Shown: positions 1 through 5,589, counted from the stretch's first letter. The stretch is DNA of 11,349 bases from Parcubacteria group bacterium Gr01-1014_56 (GCA_007375995.1 VMFK01000022.1:1-11349); one strand, 5' to 3'. Notes: a model not told the origin generated them from the sequence alone. Program-made: numbers and translations.

Positions 1-303
1 AATGTAGGGTTGGTTAAACCACATGAGTTTGATCCGCCCGTTTTGGTCGCGCAGGAATCCCTCAGAGATAGGGATTTTGCGCTTCCATGATTTTTTTATC
101 TCTAATTTCTCAAGCGTACCGATAAGCGACACCTCCATCCCACTTTGTAGCCCCGCAATAGTCGACTCCTCTCCGCCTTGGTCATAACGAAAGGGGAAGT
201 AAAAGAGCAGATCTCGCAGCGTATGAATCCCAAGCCTAGAGAGAGCACTTTTTTGTACATCGGTGAGCCGAAAGGCTGTTGTGACGGAGTCCTGGAGTCG
301 CAT
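1..303 (-). CDS. recG: ATP-dependent DNA helicase RecG, N-terminal fragment (continues beyond window start)
   Basis: The first 101 codons of a minus-strand gene start at the ATG complementary to 301-303 and run off the window edge with no stop. Residues about 20-42 carry LGIHTLRDLLFYFPFRY, the classic N-terminal signature of RecG. Residues after about 50 (AGLQSGMEVSLIGTLEKLEI) match the start of the OB-fold wedge domain, and RDQNGRIKLMWFNQPYI continues it. RecG remodels stalled replication forks and branched DNA in the cytoplasm. The helicase motor domains lie outside the window. A TATAAT sits 6 nt before the ATG, so the mRNA is probably leaderless. Identity is fairly sure from the motif, but only the wedge region can be seen. 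Confidence 0.88.
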   Translation of the reverse strand, partial: MRLQDSVTTAFRLTDVQKSALSRLGIHTLRDLLFYFPFRYDQGGEESTIAGLQSGMEVSLIGTLEKLEIKKSWKRKIPISEGFLRDQNGRIKLMWFNQPYI

Positions 304-309
304 ACTGCT

Positions 310-315
310 ATTATA
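310..315 (-). promoter_or_regulatory. -10 element of recG
   Basis: On the minus strand TATAAT (complement of 310-315) is a perfect -10 hexamer, 6 nt from the recG ATG. That would place the transcript start at or next to the ATG. No good -35 is visible. The expected -35 position overlaps the opposing -10 of the SemiSWEET gene (329-334). Confidence 0.6.
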
Positions 316-328
316 TAGATTCGCCTGT

Positions 329-334
329 TATACT
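329..334 (+). promoter_or_regulatory. -10 element (TATACT) of the SemiSWEET-like gene
   Basis: TATACT lies 14 nt upstream of the ATG at 349, predicting a leader of only about 8 nt. It is divergent from and overlaps the recG promoter, because only 45 bp separate the two start codons. No clear -35 was seen. Confidence 0.5.
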
Positions 335-348
335 GACTCACGAATACT

Positions 349-648
349 ATGAATTTGGACGCAATTAAGCAAACGGTAGACCTACTGGTATGGTTCAATG
401 GATTTGTTGTGTGGATTGTATTTATTCCGCAAATGAAACTTCTATTTTCAGTAAAGGACTCAAAATCAATCTCGCTTTGGACTGCTTCGCTGTCTTGGTT
501 TCTTCAAGTAATCATTCTTTTACAAGCTTTTTTGTATGAAAATTGGCCTTTAGTGTTTTCAATGGGAATTAGTCTATTGTTTCTTACCTTGCTCATCGGT
601 ATTATTTATTATTATAGGCGATTTCCAGGAGGAAGGATGACGTCTTGA
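349..648 (+). CDS. SemiSWEET / PQ-loop repeat small membrane protein
   Basis: This 99-residue protein has three predicted membrane helices (about 11-30, 43-63 and 67-89). The proline-glutamine pair FIPQ at 25-28 is followed by SVKDSKSISLWT, the conserved PQ-loop/MtN3 pattern in which the helix-1 PQ is followed by a short K-x-S loop. Bacterial SemiSWEETs are this length and work as dimers that move sugars down a gradient through the inner membrane. Whether this one carries sugar or another small solute cannot be read from the sequence. The start at 349 follows a TATACT -10 with almost no leader. The stop TGA lies inside the -35 of the next operon. Other PQ-loop proteins (cystinosin-like) are the alternative. 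Confidence 0.75.
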   Translation: MNLDAIKQTVDLLVWFNGFVVWIVFIPQMKLLFSVKDSKSISLWTASLSWFLQVIILLQAFLYENWPLVFSMGISLLFLTLLIGIIYYYRRFPGGRMTS

Positions 649-683
649 CAGGTATTTAGTAGCATATATACTGGATATATATG
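645..683 (+). promoter_or_regulatory. Promoter and overlapping operator dyad of the toxin-antitoxin operon
   Basis: TTGACA (645-650), a 16-nt spacer and TATACT (667-672) form the best sigma70-type promoter in the window. The ATG at 681 is 8 nt past the -10. A perfect 8-bp inverted repeat, CATATATA (663-670) and TATATATG (676-683) with a 5-nt centre, covers both the -10 and the start codon. This is the layout expected for an autoregulating ribbon-helix-helix antitoxin. Operator function is inferred from position and symmetry. Confidence 0.72.
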
Positions 684-914
684 ACTACACGGATACTATT
701 CAACACTGATAAGAAACTTAAACAGGCCGCACAAAAGAAAGCGCGGAAAGAGGGACTCACTCTTTCTGCAGTACTTAATCTTGCGACCGAAGCTTATGTT
801 AGCAACCGTCTTGAGATTACCGCCTTTGATAGTGATCTTACACAAGCTCGCAAAGAAGTTCGCGAAGGGAAAGGTATTTCTCAGGAGGAACTATTCAAAA
901 AACTCGGCCTCTAA
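681..914 (+). CDS. RelB/DinJ-like ribbon-helix-helix antitoxin
   Basis: This 77-residue protein has an N-terminal ribbon-helix-helix DNA-binding region: strand TTRILFNTDKKLKQAA, then helix KKARKEGLTLSAVLNLATEAYV. The charged C-terminal tail (about 45-77) would wrap around and neutralise the toxin. The size and order fit the RelB/DinJ type of type II antitoxins. It is the first gene of a two-gene operon, with the toxin ATG 9 nt after its stop. The dyad over its own promoter and start codon suggests autorepression, probably strengthened by the toxin as co-repressor. The ATG at 681 is set by the promoter and is probably leaderless. The family is fairly sure; the exact subfamily is not. Confidence 0.82.
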   Translation: MTTRILFNTDKKLKQAAQKKARKEGLTLSAVLNLATEAYVSNRLEITAFDSDLTQARKEVREGKGISQEELFKKLGL

Positions 915-923
915 ATACCATAC

Positions 924-1175
924 ATGAAAGTAGAATATACGCCGACTGCTACTCGGCAGTTTCTCGCTCTCTCTAGGCAGGACCAAAAACGTATATCTAT
1001 AAAGATGCGTTTTTATGCTACACAGGATGATTCGCTTTCTTTCGCTAAACCTCTCGTTGGTTCCCCGCTATATCGTTTTCGCATTGGGGATTTCAGGATT
1101 ATTTTTGAAGTAGTCAGTAAAGTTATATGGATACTCAAGATAGTGAAAAGAGACCAAGCTTATCGAGATTTATAG
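924..1175 (+). CDS. RelE/ParE-superfamily type II toxin
   Basis: This 83-residue basic protein shows the RelE/ParE fold pattern: N-terminal strand MKVEYTPTATRQFLAL, a helix pair at 13-40, then LYRFRIGDFRIIFEV (about 48-63) and ILKIVKRDQAYRD at the end. The R-x-G-D-[FY]-R-[IV] strand and the C-terminal KRDQAYR are typical of RelE-type ribosome-dependent mRNA interferases (YafQ/RelE/HigB), although ParE gyrase poisons share the fold. The final R-x-x-x-Y arrangement favours the RelE branch, but the target cannot be fixed from sequence. It is co-transcribed with the antitoxin upstream. The gene appears intact. Its stop (1173-1175) is only 3 nt before the next gene's -10. Confidence 0.82.
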   Translation: MKVEYTPTATRQFLALSRQDQKRISIKMRFYATQDDSLSFAKPLVGSPLYRFRIGDFRIIFEVVSKVIWILKIVKRDQAYRDL

Positions 1176-1178
1176 TGT

Positions 1179-1184
1179 TATACT
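1179..1184 (+). promoter_or_regulatory. -10 element (TATACT) of the malic enzyme gene
   Basis: TATACT lies 7 nt before the ATG at 1192, predicting a transcript that begins at or beside the start codon. It begins 3 nt after the toxin stop codon, so the malic enzyme has its own promoter. No convincing -35 was seen. Confidence 0.55.
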
Positions 1185-1191
1185 GCCGCAC

Positions 1192-2334
1192 ATGAAGAAA
1201 GACAATCTAGCTAAAAGGGCGCTTGCGCTCCACAAAAAGCTGGGCGGGAAGATACGAACCGGCCTCCCCATACAGGTTAAAACCCGCGACGACCTCTCTC
1301 TTATATATACGCCCGGTGTTGGAGCGGTCTCCTCCTATATTGCAAAACACAAAAACGAGGCAAGGCACTATACGATCAAAGGCAAAATGATCGCAGTTAT
1401 TTCTGACGGCTCGGCAGTGTTGGGGCTCGGCAATATAGGGCCCGAGGCGGCGCTCCCCGTGATGGAAGGCAAGGCGGCACTCTTTAAAACATTTGCGGAT
1501 GTCGACGCGTTCCCGATTGTGCTCTCGACCCAAGACACGAACGAGATTATTGAAACGATTGTGCGCATCGCACCGACCTTTGCGGGGATCAACCTGGAGG
1601 ACTTTTCTGCGCCGAGATGTTTTGAGATAGAAGAGAAGCTAAAAGCTCGCCTCGATATCCCGGTCATGCACGACGACCAGCACGGCACCGCAATTGTGGT
1701 TGTAGCCGGGCTCATGAACGCGGCAAAAGTGGTCGGGAAGAAGTTTCAAAACCTGCACGTGGTTATCTCAGGTGCCGGTGCCGCCGGCACCGCTGTTGCA
1801 AAATTGTTACTCAAGGCTGGTGTTAAAGACATTATTGTCTTGGACAGCAAGGGGATAATCGTCCGCGGCCGCGAGAAACTAGTAGCTCACAAAGAGGAGC
1901 TCGCCGACACCACCAACCCGCGCGGTGTTAGTGGAGACTTACATGATGCCCTCCGGGGCGCCGATGCAGTTGTTGGTGTGTCTGGCCCTAACCTTATTAA
2001 AAAAGAACATATTGCACGGATGGCAAAGCAGGCTATTGTATTTGCCCTTGCGAACCCCGTGCCAGAAATTATGCCAGAGGTGGCAAAAGCGGGAGGAGCA
2101 GCGGTTATCGCAACCGGTCGCTCCGACTTCCCGAACCAGATAAACAACTCGCTTGTGTTCCCGGGGGTATTTCGCGGAGCGCTTGATAATAATGTAAAAA
2201 AAATAACGGATGATATGAAGCTCCAGGCTGCAAAAAACTTGGCCGCACTTATTGCAAAGCCGACGAGTGAGCGGATCATCCCCGGCCCCTTTGAAAAGGG
2301 AGTAGCCGCAGCAGTAGCAAAGGCTATACGCTAG
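1192..2334 (+). CDS. Malic enzyme (NAD(P)-dependent, oxaloacetate-decarboxylating type)
   Basis: This 380-residue cytoplasmic enzyme oxidatively decarboxylates malate to pyruvate, giving NAD(P)H and CO2. Visible family motifs in order are YTPGV (39-43, proposed catalytic Tyr39), SDGSAVLGLGNIGPEA (71-86), EGKAALFK (92-99, catalytic Lys94), NLEDFSAPRCFEIEE (134-148) and HDDQHGTA (160-167, metal-binding Asp). The Rossmann signature GAGAAG is at 194-199, with Asp218 in VLDSKG at the end of the next strand, then NPVPE (288-292) and TGRSDFPNQINNS (308-320). It is a single-domain form, without the C-terminal phosphotransacetylase-like domain of MaeB. All key residues are present, so it should be active. 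NAD versus NADP preference is not decided here. It has its own promoter and appears to be transcribed alone. Confidence 0.93.
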   Translation: MKKDNLAKRALALHKKLGGKIRTGLPIQVKTRDDLSLIYTPGVGAVSSYIAKHKNEARHYTIKGKMIAVISDGSAVLGLGNIGPEAALPVMEGKAALFKTFADVDAFPIVLSTQDTNEIIETIVRIAPTFAGINLEDFSAPRCFEIEEKLKARLDIPVMHDDQHGTAIVVVAGLMNAAKVVGKKFQNLHVVISGAGAAGTAVAKLLLKAGVKDIIVLDSKGIIVRGREKLVAHKEELADTTNPRGVSGDLHDALRGADAVVGVSGPNLIKKEHIARMAKQAIVFALANPVPEIMPEVAKAGGAAVIATGRSDFPNQINNSLVFPGVFRGALDNNVKKITDDMKLQAAKNLAALIAKPTSERIIPGPFEKGVAAAVAKAIR

Positions 2335-2350
2335 AGGGTACAATTGCCTT

Positions 2351-2379
2351 GTCTGAAAGGATAAGCCCTTTCAGACGTC
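2351..2379 (+). promoter_or_regulatory. ECF-type promoter embedded in a 10-bp inverted repeat, upstream of the sigma factor
   Basis: GTCTGAAAGG (2351-2360) and CCTTTCAGAC (2367-2376) form a perfect 10-bp inverted repeat around a 6-nt loop. The same stretch reads TGAAAG (2354-2359), 16 nt, CGTC (2376-2379). This matches the -35/-10 style of ECF sigma promoters (TGAAAC-N16-CGTC in well-studied cases). Transcription would start near 2385-2387, at the ATG of the sigma gene, so an autoregulated leaderless transcript is inferred. The hairpin could also act as a weak terminator for the malic enzyme, but no T-run follows it. Confidence 0.5.
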
Positions 2380-2384
2380 TATAT

Positions 2385-2912
2385 ATGCAGAAGAATCATC
2401 GTGAAGAATTTGGCAAAGCCTATGAGCTCTACAGCGACGAGTTGTTTCGCCATTGCTCCCTTAGACTCAAAGACAGGGAGCGTGCCATTGAGATCACCCA
2501 AGAGACGTTTGTCCGGGTGTGGCAATACATGGAGCGAGGTGAGGAGGTACGTGAACTGAGGCCTTTTTTATATCGAACTCTGCGCAACCTCATCATCGAC
2601 GAGTATCGGAAGTCAAAGCCAACCTCGCTTGAGGCTATGGTCGATGAGGAGTCAGAGGGAGTCGAGCATCTGCTCCCACCGGACGAAAGCAACACGCTCG
2701 AGAGGGCCATAGAGCGGTTTGAGGGCAAGAGAGCGCTCGAGCGACTCCAAGAGCTCCCAGACAACTATCGCGAGGTGCTTCTTTTGCGCTATGTAGACGG
2801 CCTCACGCCAGGAGAGATCGCCAAGCAAATTGGAGAAAGCGAAAATGCAGTGTCGGTCAGGATACACCGCGGGCTTAAGAAGCTTAAAAGCCTTCTAGAG
2901 CCTGAACAATAA
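2385..2912 (+). CDS. ECF-family sigma-70 RNA polymerase sigma factor
   Basis: Starting at ATG 2385 the protein has 175 residues. Region 2 is visible as FGKAYELYSDELFRHC, then RAIEITQETFVRVWQYM and LRPFLYRTLRNLIIDEYRKSK, the core-binding and -10 recognition helices. Region 4 near the C-terminus reads ALERLQELPDNYREVLLLRY, then a helix-turn-helix (GLTPGEIAKQIGESENAVSV) and IHRGLKKLKSLL. Region 3 is absent, as in ECF sigmas. An upstream in-frame TTG at 2349 would add 12 residues encoded by the hairpin and ECF-like promoter, so I prefer 2385. The stop is 1 nt before the ATG of the DUF5667 membrane protein, indicating one operon and coupled translation. It probably transcribes its own operon when released from the anti-sigma partner. 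Confidence 0.92.
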   Translation: MQKNHREEFGKAYELYSDELFRHCSLRLKDRERAIEITQETFVRVWQYMERGEEVRELRPFLYRTLRNLIIDEYRKSKPTSLEAMVDEESEGVEHLLPPDESNTLERAIERFEGKRALERLQELPDNYREVLLLRYVDGLTPGEIAKQIGESENAVSVRIHRGLKKLKSLLEPEQ

Positions 2913-2913
2913 T

Positions 2914-4104
2914 ATGAAACAACCACTCAACAATATAAAAACAGAAGCACAGCATGTCCGCCTCTCGAGCTCCGAGAAGGATAGTATGCGTGCTCGTATT
3001 TATGAAAGGATAGGTGCCTCGAGGCGTTTGAAGGAGGCTCTGGTGCGCCCGCAACCCACACATTGGTTCGTATTTTCTATGCGCTACAGCATGGCGCTCG
3101 TGGCGGTAGTGGTGGTGTTGGTAGGGAGTACTACCGCCTATGCCGCACAAGGGTCGCTACCCGGCGGGCTTTTGTACCCTATTAAAATTTATGTAAACGA
3201 AAATGTAGAGGGCGCGCTTGCGATCTCAAACGAAGCGAAGGCCTCGTTCCACACTACTGTTGCACAGGAGCGGCTTAAGGAGGCAGAGGCGCTCGCGAGC
3301 GAAGGCAGGCTTGATGCGGCCAGCGCGGCGCAAATCGAGTCGAGTTTTGATACACACGTCGCACAAGCAGACGCGATCGTGAAGACACTTGAAGATGAAG
3401 ACGCAGGGGTAGCGGTTGAGGTCTCTGCTCGACTTGACTCTTCGCTCGCGGCTCACAGCTCGATCTTGGCGCGTATCGGTGATGGAAGCGATGACGAAAA
3501 AACTAAAGAAAATTCAAATTCGTTTGCGACTCGGGTACGCTCGCGTGGTTTTGATAGAGGAGAGGGGGCACTAGTCGCAACACTTGCCGTTGTTGCGCCG
3601 GAGGTGAGCACTATGTCGCTCTCTGTCTCAGAAGCACAAGATACTGCTGTGGCCCCTACGCCAACTGCACGCGAAAAGGCAAGCTCTAAGCGGTCGAGCT
3701 TCAAAGCGAAGGGTGCCGCAACGATCACGCCGGAGCAAGCGAGCACCAGCCAGAAAAAAATCGCTTTGCAGCTTCAGAAAAAAGCTACATCAGAATTTAC
3801 TGAGGCCACGGACGCTTTTGAAGATGCACAGGATACTCTCGACGCTTCAACCGCGGCGCAGGGTAAAGACAAACTCGTGTTTTTGGCAGAGCGTCTGGAT
3901 GCCGGCACACAACAGCTGCAAGATAACGAGTATACCGCCGCGCGCGCGACGTTTACTGAGGTGCTCAGGGGAAGCGTCGAGTTTAAGACCTTTGTTGAGG
4001 CCAGCAAGACTTACAAACGTGACCTTTGGCATGGAGGGTGGGGGAAACCAAGAGATACTCAAGATGACAAAAAGGGAGGGAGTGAGGATTTAGACTCGGA
4101 CTAA
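2914..4104 (+). CDS. DUF5667-type membrane protein, putative anti-sigma factor
   Basis: This 396-residue protein has a short cytoplasmic N-terminus (1-56, with LSSSEKDSMRARIYERIG), one membrane helix (about 57-77) and a large outer domain. The outer part opens with AYAAQGSLPGGLLYPIKIY (75-93), the DUF5667 signature, followed by helices rich in Ala and Glu up to about 160. A Ser/Thr/Ala-rich linker follows (about 165-265). A second helical segment (about 266-365) has similar EA-rich repeats, and the tail is charged. Its placement 1 nt after an ECF sigma gene and its inside-helix-outside topology suggest it anchors the sigma and senses the envelope. Anti-sigma activity is inferred, since no zinc anti-sigma motif is present. 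The stop codon overlaps that of the convergent LUD gene. Confidence 0.78.
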   Translation: MKQPLNNIKTEAQHVRLSSSEKDSMRARIYERIGASRRLKEALVRPQPTHWFVFSMRYSMALVAVVVVLVGSTTAYAAQGSLPGGLLYPIKIYVNENVEGALAISNEAKASFHTTVAQERLKEAEALASEGRLDAASAAQIESSFDTHVAQADAIVKTLEDEDAGVAVEVSARLDSSLAAHSSILARIGDGSDDEKTKENSNSFATRVRSRGFDRGEGALVATLAVVAPEVSTMSLSVSEAQDTAVAPTPTAREKASSKRSSFKAKGAATITPEQASTSQKKIALQLQKKATSEFTEATDAFEDAQDTLDASTAAQGKDKLVFLAERLDAGTQQLQDNEYTAARATFTEVLRGSVEFKTFVEASKTYKRDLWHGGWGKPRDTQDDKKGGSEDLDSD

Positions 4105-4718
4105 AACCCAAGCTTCTCGTTTACGAATAGCACGCGCACTTTGCGGCCCATCATCGGATGCTCATAGTGGAAGATTAGCTCTTTGGAGATATGCGTACCC
4201 ACGTTGTATACGGCCATCATGCGCTTGTCTTCAAGTGGGACAACATGCTCGCGCAGGCGTTTTTGCGCGTCTGCGAGTGTCGGCATGATTTTTTGCGTGC
4301 TCACGACAAAAATAAGGTTAGGTGACGTGAAGACAATGTGCGGCAGCTGGCTCCCCGTGTTTGAAGCAATCACGAGCTCACCGGTCTCTGCTAACGCATG
4401 AACGCTGCCAAGATAGTAATCAGAGAGCACTGATTGTTTACGTAGCTGTGCCTGCTTTGCGGGGTCTTTTTCGGCAAGAATCGCGGCATGGAGATTATCC
4501 CATCCATGGTTTCCCGATTTTAGATACTCTATAAAACCGATTTCATCCAGCGTGCGCGAGGCGCCGTTCATGACCGATGCGCCTTGGGGGATAAGCTCTT
4601 TGATCTTTGCGAGCGCGTCCTCTTTGGTCTCAACGATGATCCCTTCTATATTGCGCTCTTTTAAATTGGCGACGAGCCTCTCTACAGTCGCACGTGGCGG
4701 CAGTGTGGTGTACTCCAT
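4101..4718 (-). CDS. LUD-domain protein (LutC/YkgG-like)
   Basis: This 205-residue cytoplasmic protein matches the LUD (DUF162) family. It has an N-terminal helix-strand unit (RLVANLKERNIEGIIVETKEDAL), VMNGASRTLDEIGF (49-62), and the conserved core YLGSVHALAETGELVIASN (102-120). TGSQLPHIVF (121-130), VVSTQKIMPTLADA (138-151) and PLEDKRM (161-167) follow. LutC works with LutA and LutB in lactate oxidation, but no lutA or lutB lies nearby. Stand-alone LUD proteins are of unclear function, so lactate use should not be assumed. The gene diverges from an HxlR regulator across 98 bp with small dyads, suggesting that regulator controls it. Its stop overlaps the convergent DUF5667 stop. Confidence 0.87.
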   Translation of the reverse strand: MEYTTLPPRATVERLVANLKERNIEGIIVETKEDALAKIKELIPQGASVMNGASRTLDEIGFIEYLKSGNHGWDNLHAAILAEKDPAKQAQLRKQSVLSDYYLGSVHALAETGELVIASNTGSQLPHIVFTSPNLIFVVSTQKIMPTLADAQKRLREHVVPLEDKRMMAVYNVGTHISKELIFHYEHPMMGRKVRVLFVNEKLGF

Positions 4719-4816
4719 ACATTTTTATTAGTTATAGATGGACAGTATACCAATGAGTGCTTTACAAAGTAAAGTAGTTACACACTGCACGATATGCTAT
4801 AGTACCTGTACAGGGT
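4719..4816. promoter_or_regulatory. Divergent promoter/operator region between LUD and HxlR genes
   Basis: For the LUD gene (minus strand) TATACT is the complement of 4744-4749. An alternative TATAAC is the complement of 4731-4736. For HxlR (plus) TATAGT lies at 4798-4803, 13 nt before the ATG. Between the promoters are two overlapping dyads: TTTAC-N3-GTAAA (4761-4773) and GTAA-N5-TTAC (4769-4781). TTAC/GTAA dyads are common for HxlR-type regulators, so an operator serving both genes is likely. Binding is inferred. Confidence 0.5.
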
Positions 4817-5107
4817 ATGAAGCCTATTAAGACAACTTGCCCAGTCACCAAGACGGCCCAACTGCTCTCCGACACATGGACCATGCTTATCGCTCGCGCG
4901 CTTCTTGGCGGGCCAATGCACTTTTGCGAGTTAGAGCGAGCGCTCCTTGGTATCTCAACACGTACCTTGACGCTCAAACTTAAAAAACTTGAGGACGAAG
5001 GAATGGTTCGCAAGCTACGTGACGGCACCTATGCCCCGACTAAAAAAGGGGAAGGGCTTAAAGTCATCGAACGTGCCATGCGCCGCTATGGTGAGCGATA
5101 TTTGTAA
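4817..5107 (+). CDS. HxlR-family winged-helix transcriptional regulator
   Basis: This 96-residue protein has the HxlR pattern throughout. CPVTKTAQLLSDTWTMLIAR (8-27) opens it, then ALLGGPMHFCELERALLGIS (28-47) and the recognition helix TRTLTLKLKKLEDEGMV (48-64). The wing is RKLRDGTYAPTKKGEGL (65-81). Cys8 is at the position of the N-terminal cysteine that senses electrophiles or oxidants in members such as YodB and HypR, and a second Cys (37) lies in helix 3. It would bind DNA as a dimer. Its divergence from the LUD gene suggests local control of LUD and itself. Redox or electrophile sensing is a family-based inference. Confidence 0.9.
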   Translation: MKPIKTTCPVTKTAQLLSDTWTMLIARALLGGPMHFCELERALLGISTRTLTLKLKKLEDEGMVRKLRDGTYAPTKKGEGLKVIERAMRRYGERYL

Positions 5108-5179
5108 CCCCAATCATGTATAGGTTAGGTGCGAATTCTTTTAAATTGGTGTAAGGTGTTGAGGTATTGGTCGCTACAC

Positions 5180-5266
5180 GGAGGCGTGGCTGAGCGGTCT
5201 AAAGCGGCATCCTGCTAAGATGTCGACCGGGAAACTGGTCCGAAGGTTCGAATCCTTCCGCCTCCG
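5180..5266 (+). tRNA. tRNA-Ser (anticodon GCU)
   Basis: The acceptor stem is GGAGGCG (5180-5186) with CGCCTCC (5259-5265), discriminator G5266. The anticodon loop CTGCTAA carries GCT between GCATC and GATGT. A long variable arm, GACCGG-GAAA-CTGGTC, is the class II hallmark of serine tRNAs. The T arm is GAAGG-TTCGAAT-CCTTC. CCA is not encoded (the next bases are CAA), so it must be added by an enzyme. No confident promoter was found in the 72 nt after the HxlR gene (5108-5179). Confidence 0.96.
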
Positions 5267-5272
5267 CAATGA

Positions 5273-5304
5273 CAAATTTTGATACAGCCTTGTATTAAAA
5301 TTTG
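5273..5304 (+). terminator. 14-bp AT-rich hairpin just downstream of tRNA-Ser
   Basis: CAAATTTTGATACA (5273-5286), loop GCCT and TGTATTAAAATTTG (5291-5304) pair over 14 positions with a single G-U. It starts 6 nt after the tRNA. The position suggests a transcription end or a signal for 3' processing. It lacks a following T-run, so a classical Rho-independent terminator is not certain. Confidence 0.45.
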
Positions 5305-5316
5305 GCATATGAGTTC

Positions 5317-5428
5317 GGGAAGGAATTCTCACATGTCAGGGGGTCGGGGAGCGACGAGCTCCCCGTGGCGGAATATACAAACCGAGGGGTTTGTAAGAGC
5401 CGAAGGCTCAGGAGTGATATTCCTTCTC
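5317..5428 (+). ncRNA. Candidate structured RNA with multibranched fold and two alternative closing stems
   Basis: Three perfect hairpins lie in series: CGGGGAGC/GCTCCCCG (5345-5352 with 5358-5365), CAAACC/GGTTTG (5378-5383 with 5388-5393) and GAGCC/GGCTC (5397-5401 with 5405-5409). They can be closed by a 10-bp outer stem, 5317-5326 with 5419-5428 (one G-U). Alternatively 5370-5376 with 5417-5423 closes only the last two. The two closings share 5419-5423 and exclude each other, as in an RNA switch. No protein-like ORF fits, and I recognise no known RNA family. Pairings were found by eye without energies. A REP-like DNA repeat is the alternative. Confidence 0.4.
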
Positions 5429-5430
5429 TT

Positions 5431-5550
5431 GGCCGTCCATAGCTTTAGCGAAGGAGGCCGCCTCCGCCGAGATTTTCTTAGTGTTCAGACACCTTAGAAA
5501 ATCCAAGTGCACTTGGATTAAGTCAAGGTGCCGCCAAGATTTTCTTGGCC
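5431..5550. repeat. Cluster of palindromes and direct/inverted repeats
   Basis: In about 120 nt there are: GGAGGC-C-GCCTCC (5453-5465); GATTTTCT/AGAAAATC (5471-5478 with 5496-5503), extended by GTGT/ACAC; and a perfect 20-nt palindrome centred on TGCA at 5500-5519. CACCTT/AAGGTG (5490-5495 with 5525-5530) encloses that palindrome, and GCCAAGA-TTT-TCTTGGC lies at 5533-5549. The 18-mer at 5464-5481 recurs at 5531-5548 with two differences. The density suggests a REP/BIME-like interspersed element or the 3' part of a longer structured RNA. No gene is present. Confidence 0.55.
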
Positions 5551-5589
5551 TTCATGCGATTTACATAAAACACATACTTTTTTTTTGCA

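Noticed and set aside
1207..2343. Several long open frames antisense to the malic enzyme
   Set aside because: The plus-strand frame has every malic enzyme motif, and the antisense frames show no recognisable domain, so they are shadows.
2349..2384. TTG 2349 as start of the sigma factor
   Set aside because: The added 12 codons are the inverted repeat and ECF-like promoter, and the conserved sigma region begins after ATG 2385.
5258..5467. Ten-base copy of the tRNA-Ser 3' end (CCGCCTCCGC at 5258-5267 and 5458-5467), as a possible integration att pair
   Set aside because: Ten GC-rich bases are too short, there is no integrase, and only about 200 nt lie between. The second copy is explained by the GGAGGC/GCCTCC palindrome.
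5279..5497. 72-codon open frame within the structured region
   Set aside because: It crosses several perfect hairpins, has no protein-like pattern and no promoter of the local type, so it is unlikely to be coding.
5273..5550. SRP RNA, tmRNA, RNase P RNA or a CRISPR array in the structured region
   Set aside because: None of the conserved cores I know for these RNAs is visible, and repeats are not regularly spaced with unique spacers.
5550..5556. CTTCATG upstream of the PAS-kinase gene as a third response-regulator site
   Set aside because: There is no second 7-mer 11 bp upstream and no -10 at 10 nt downstream, so it is only a chance half-site.
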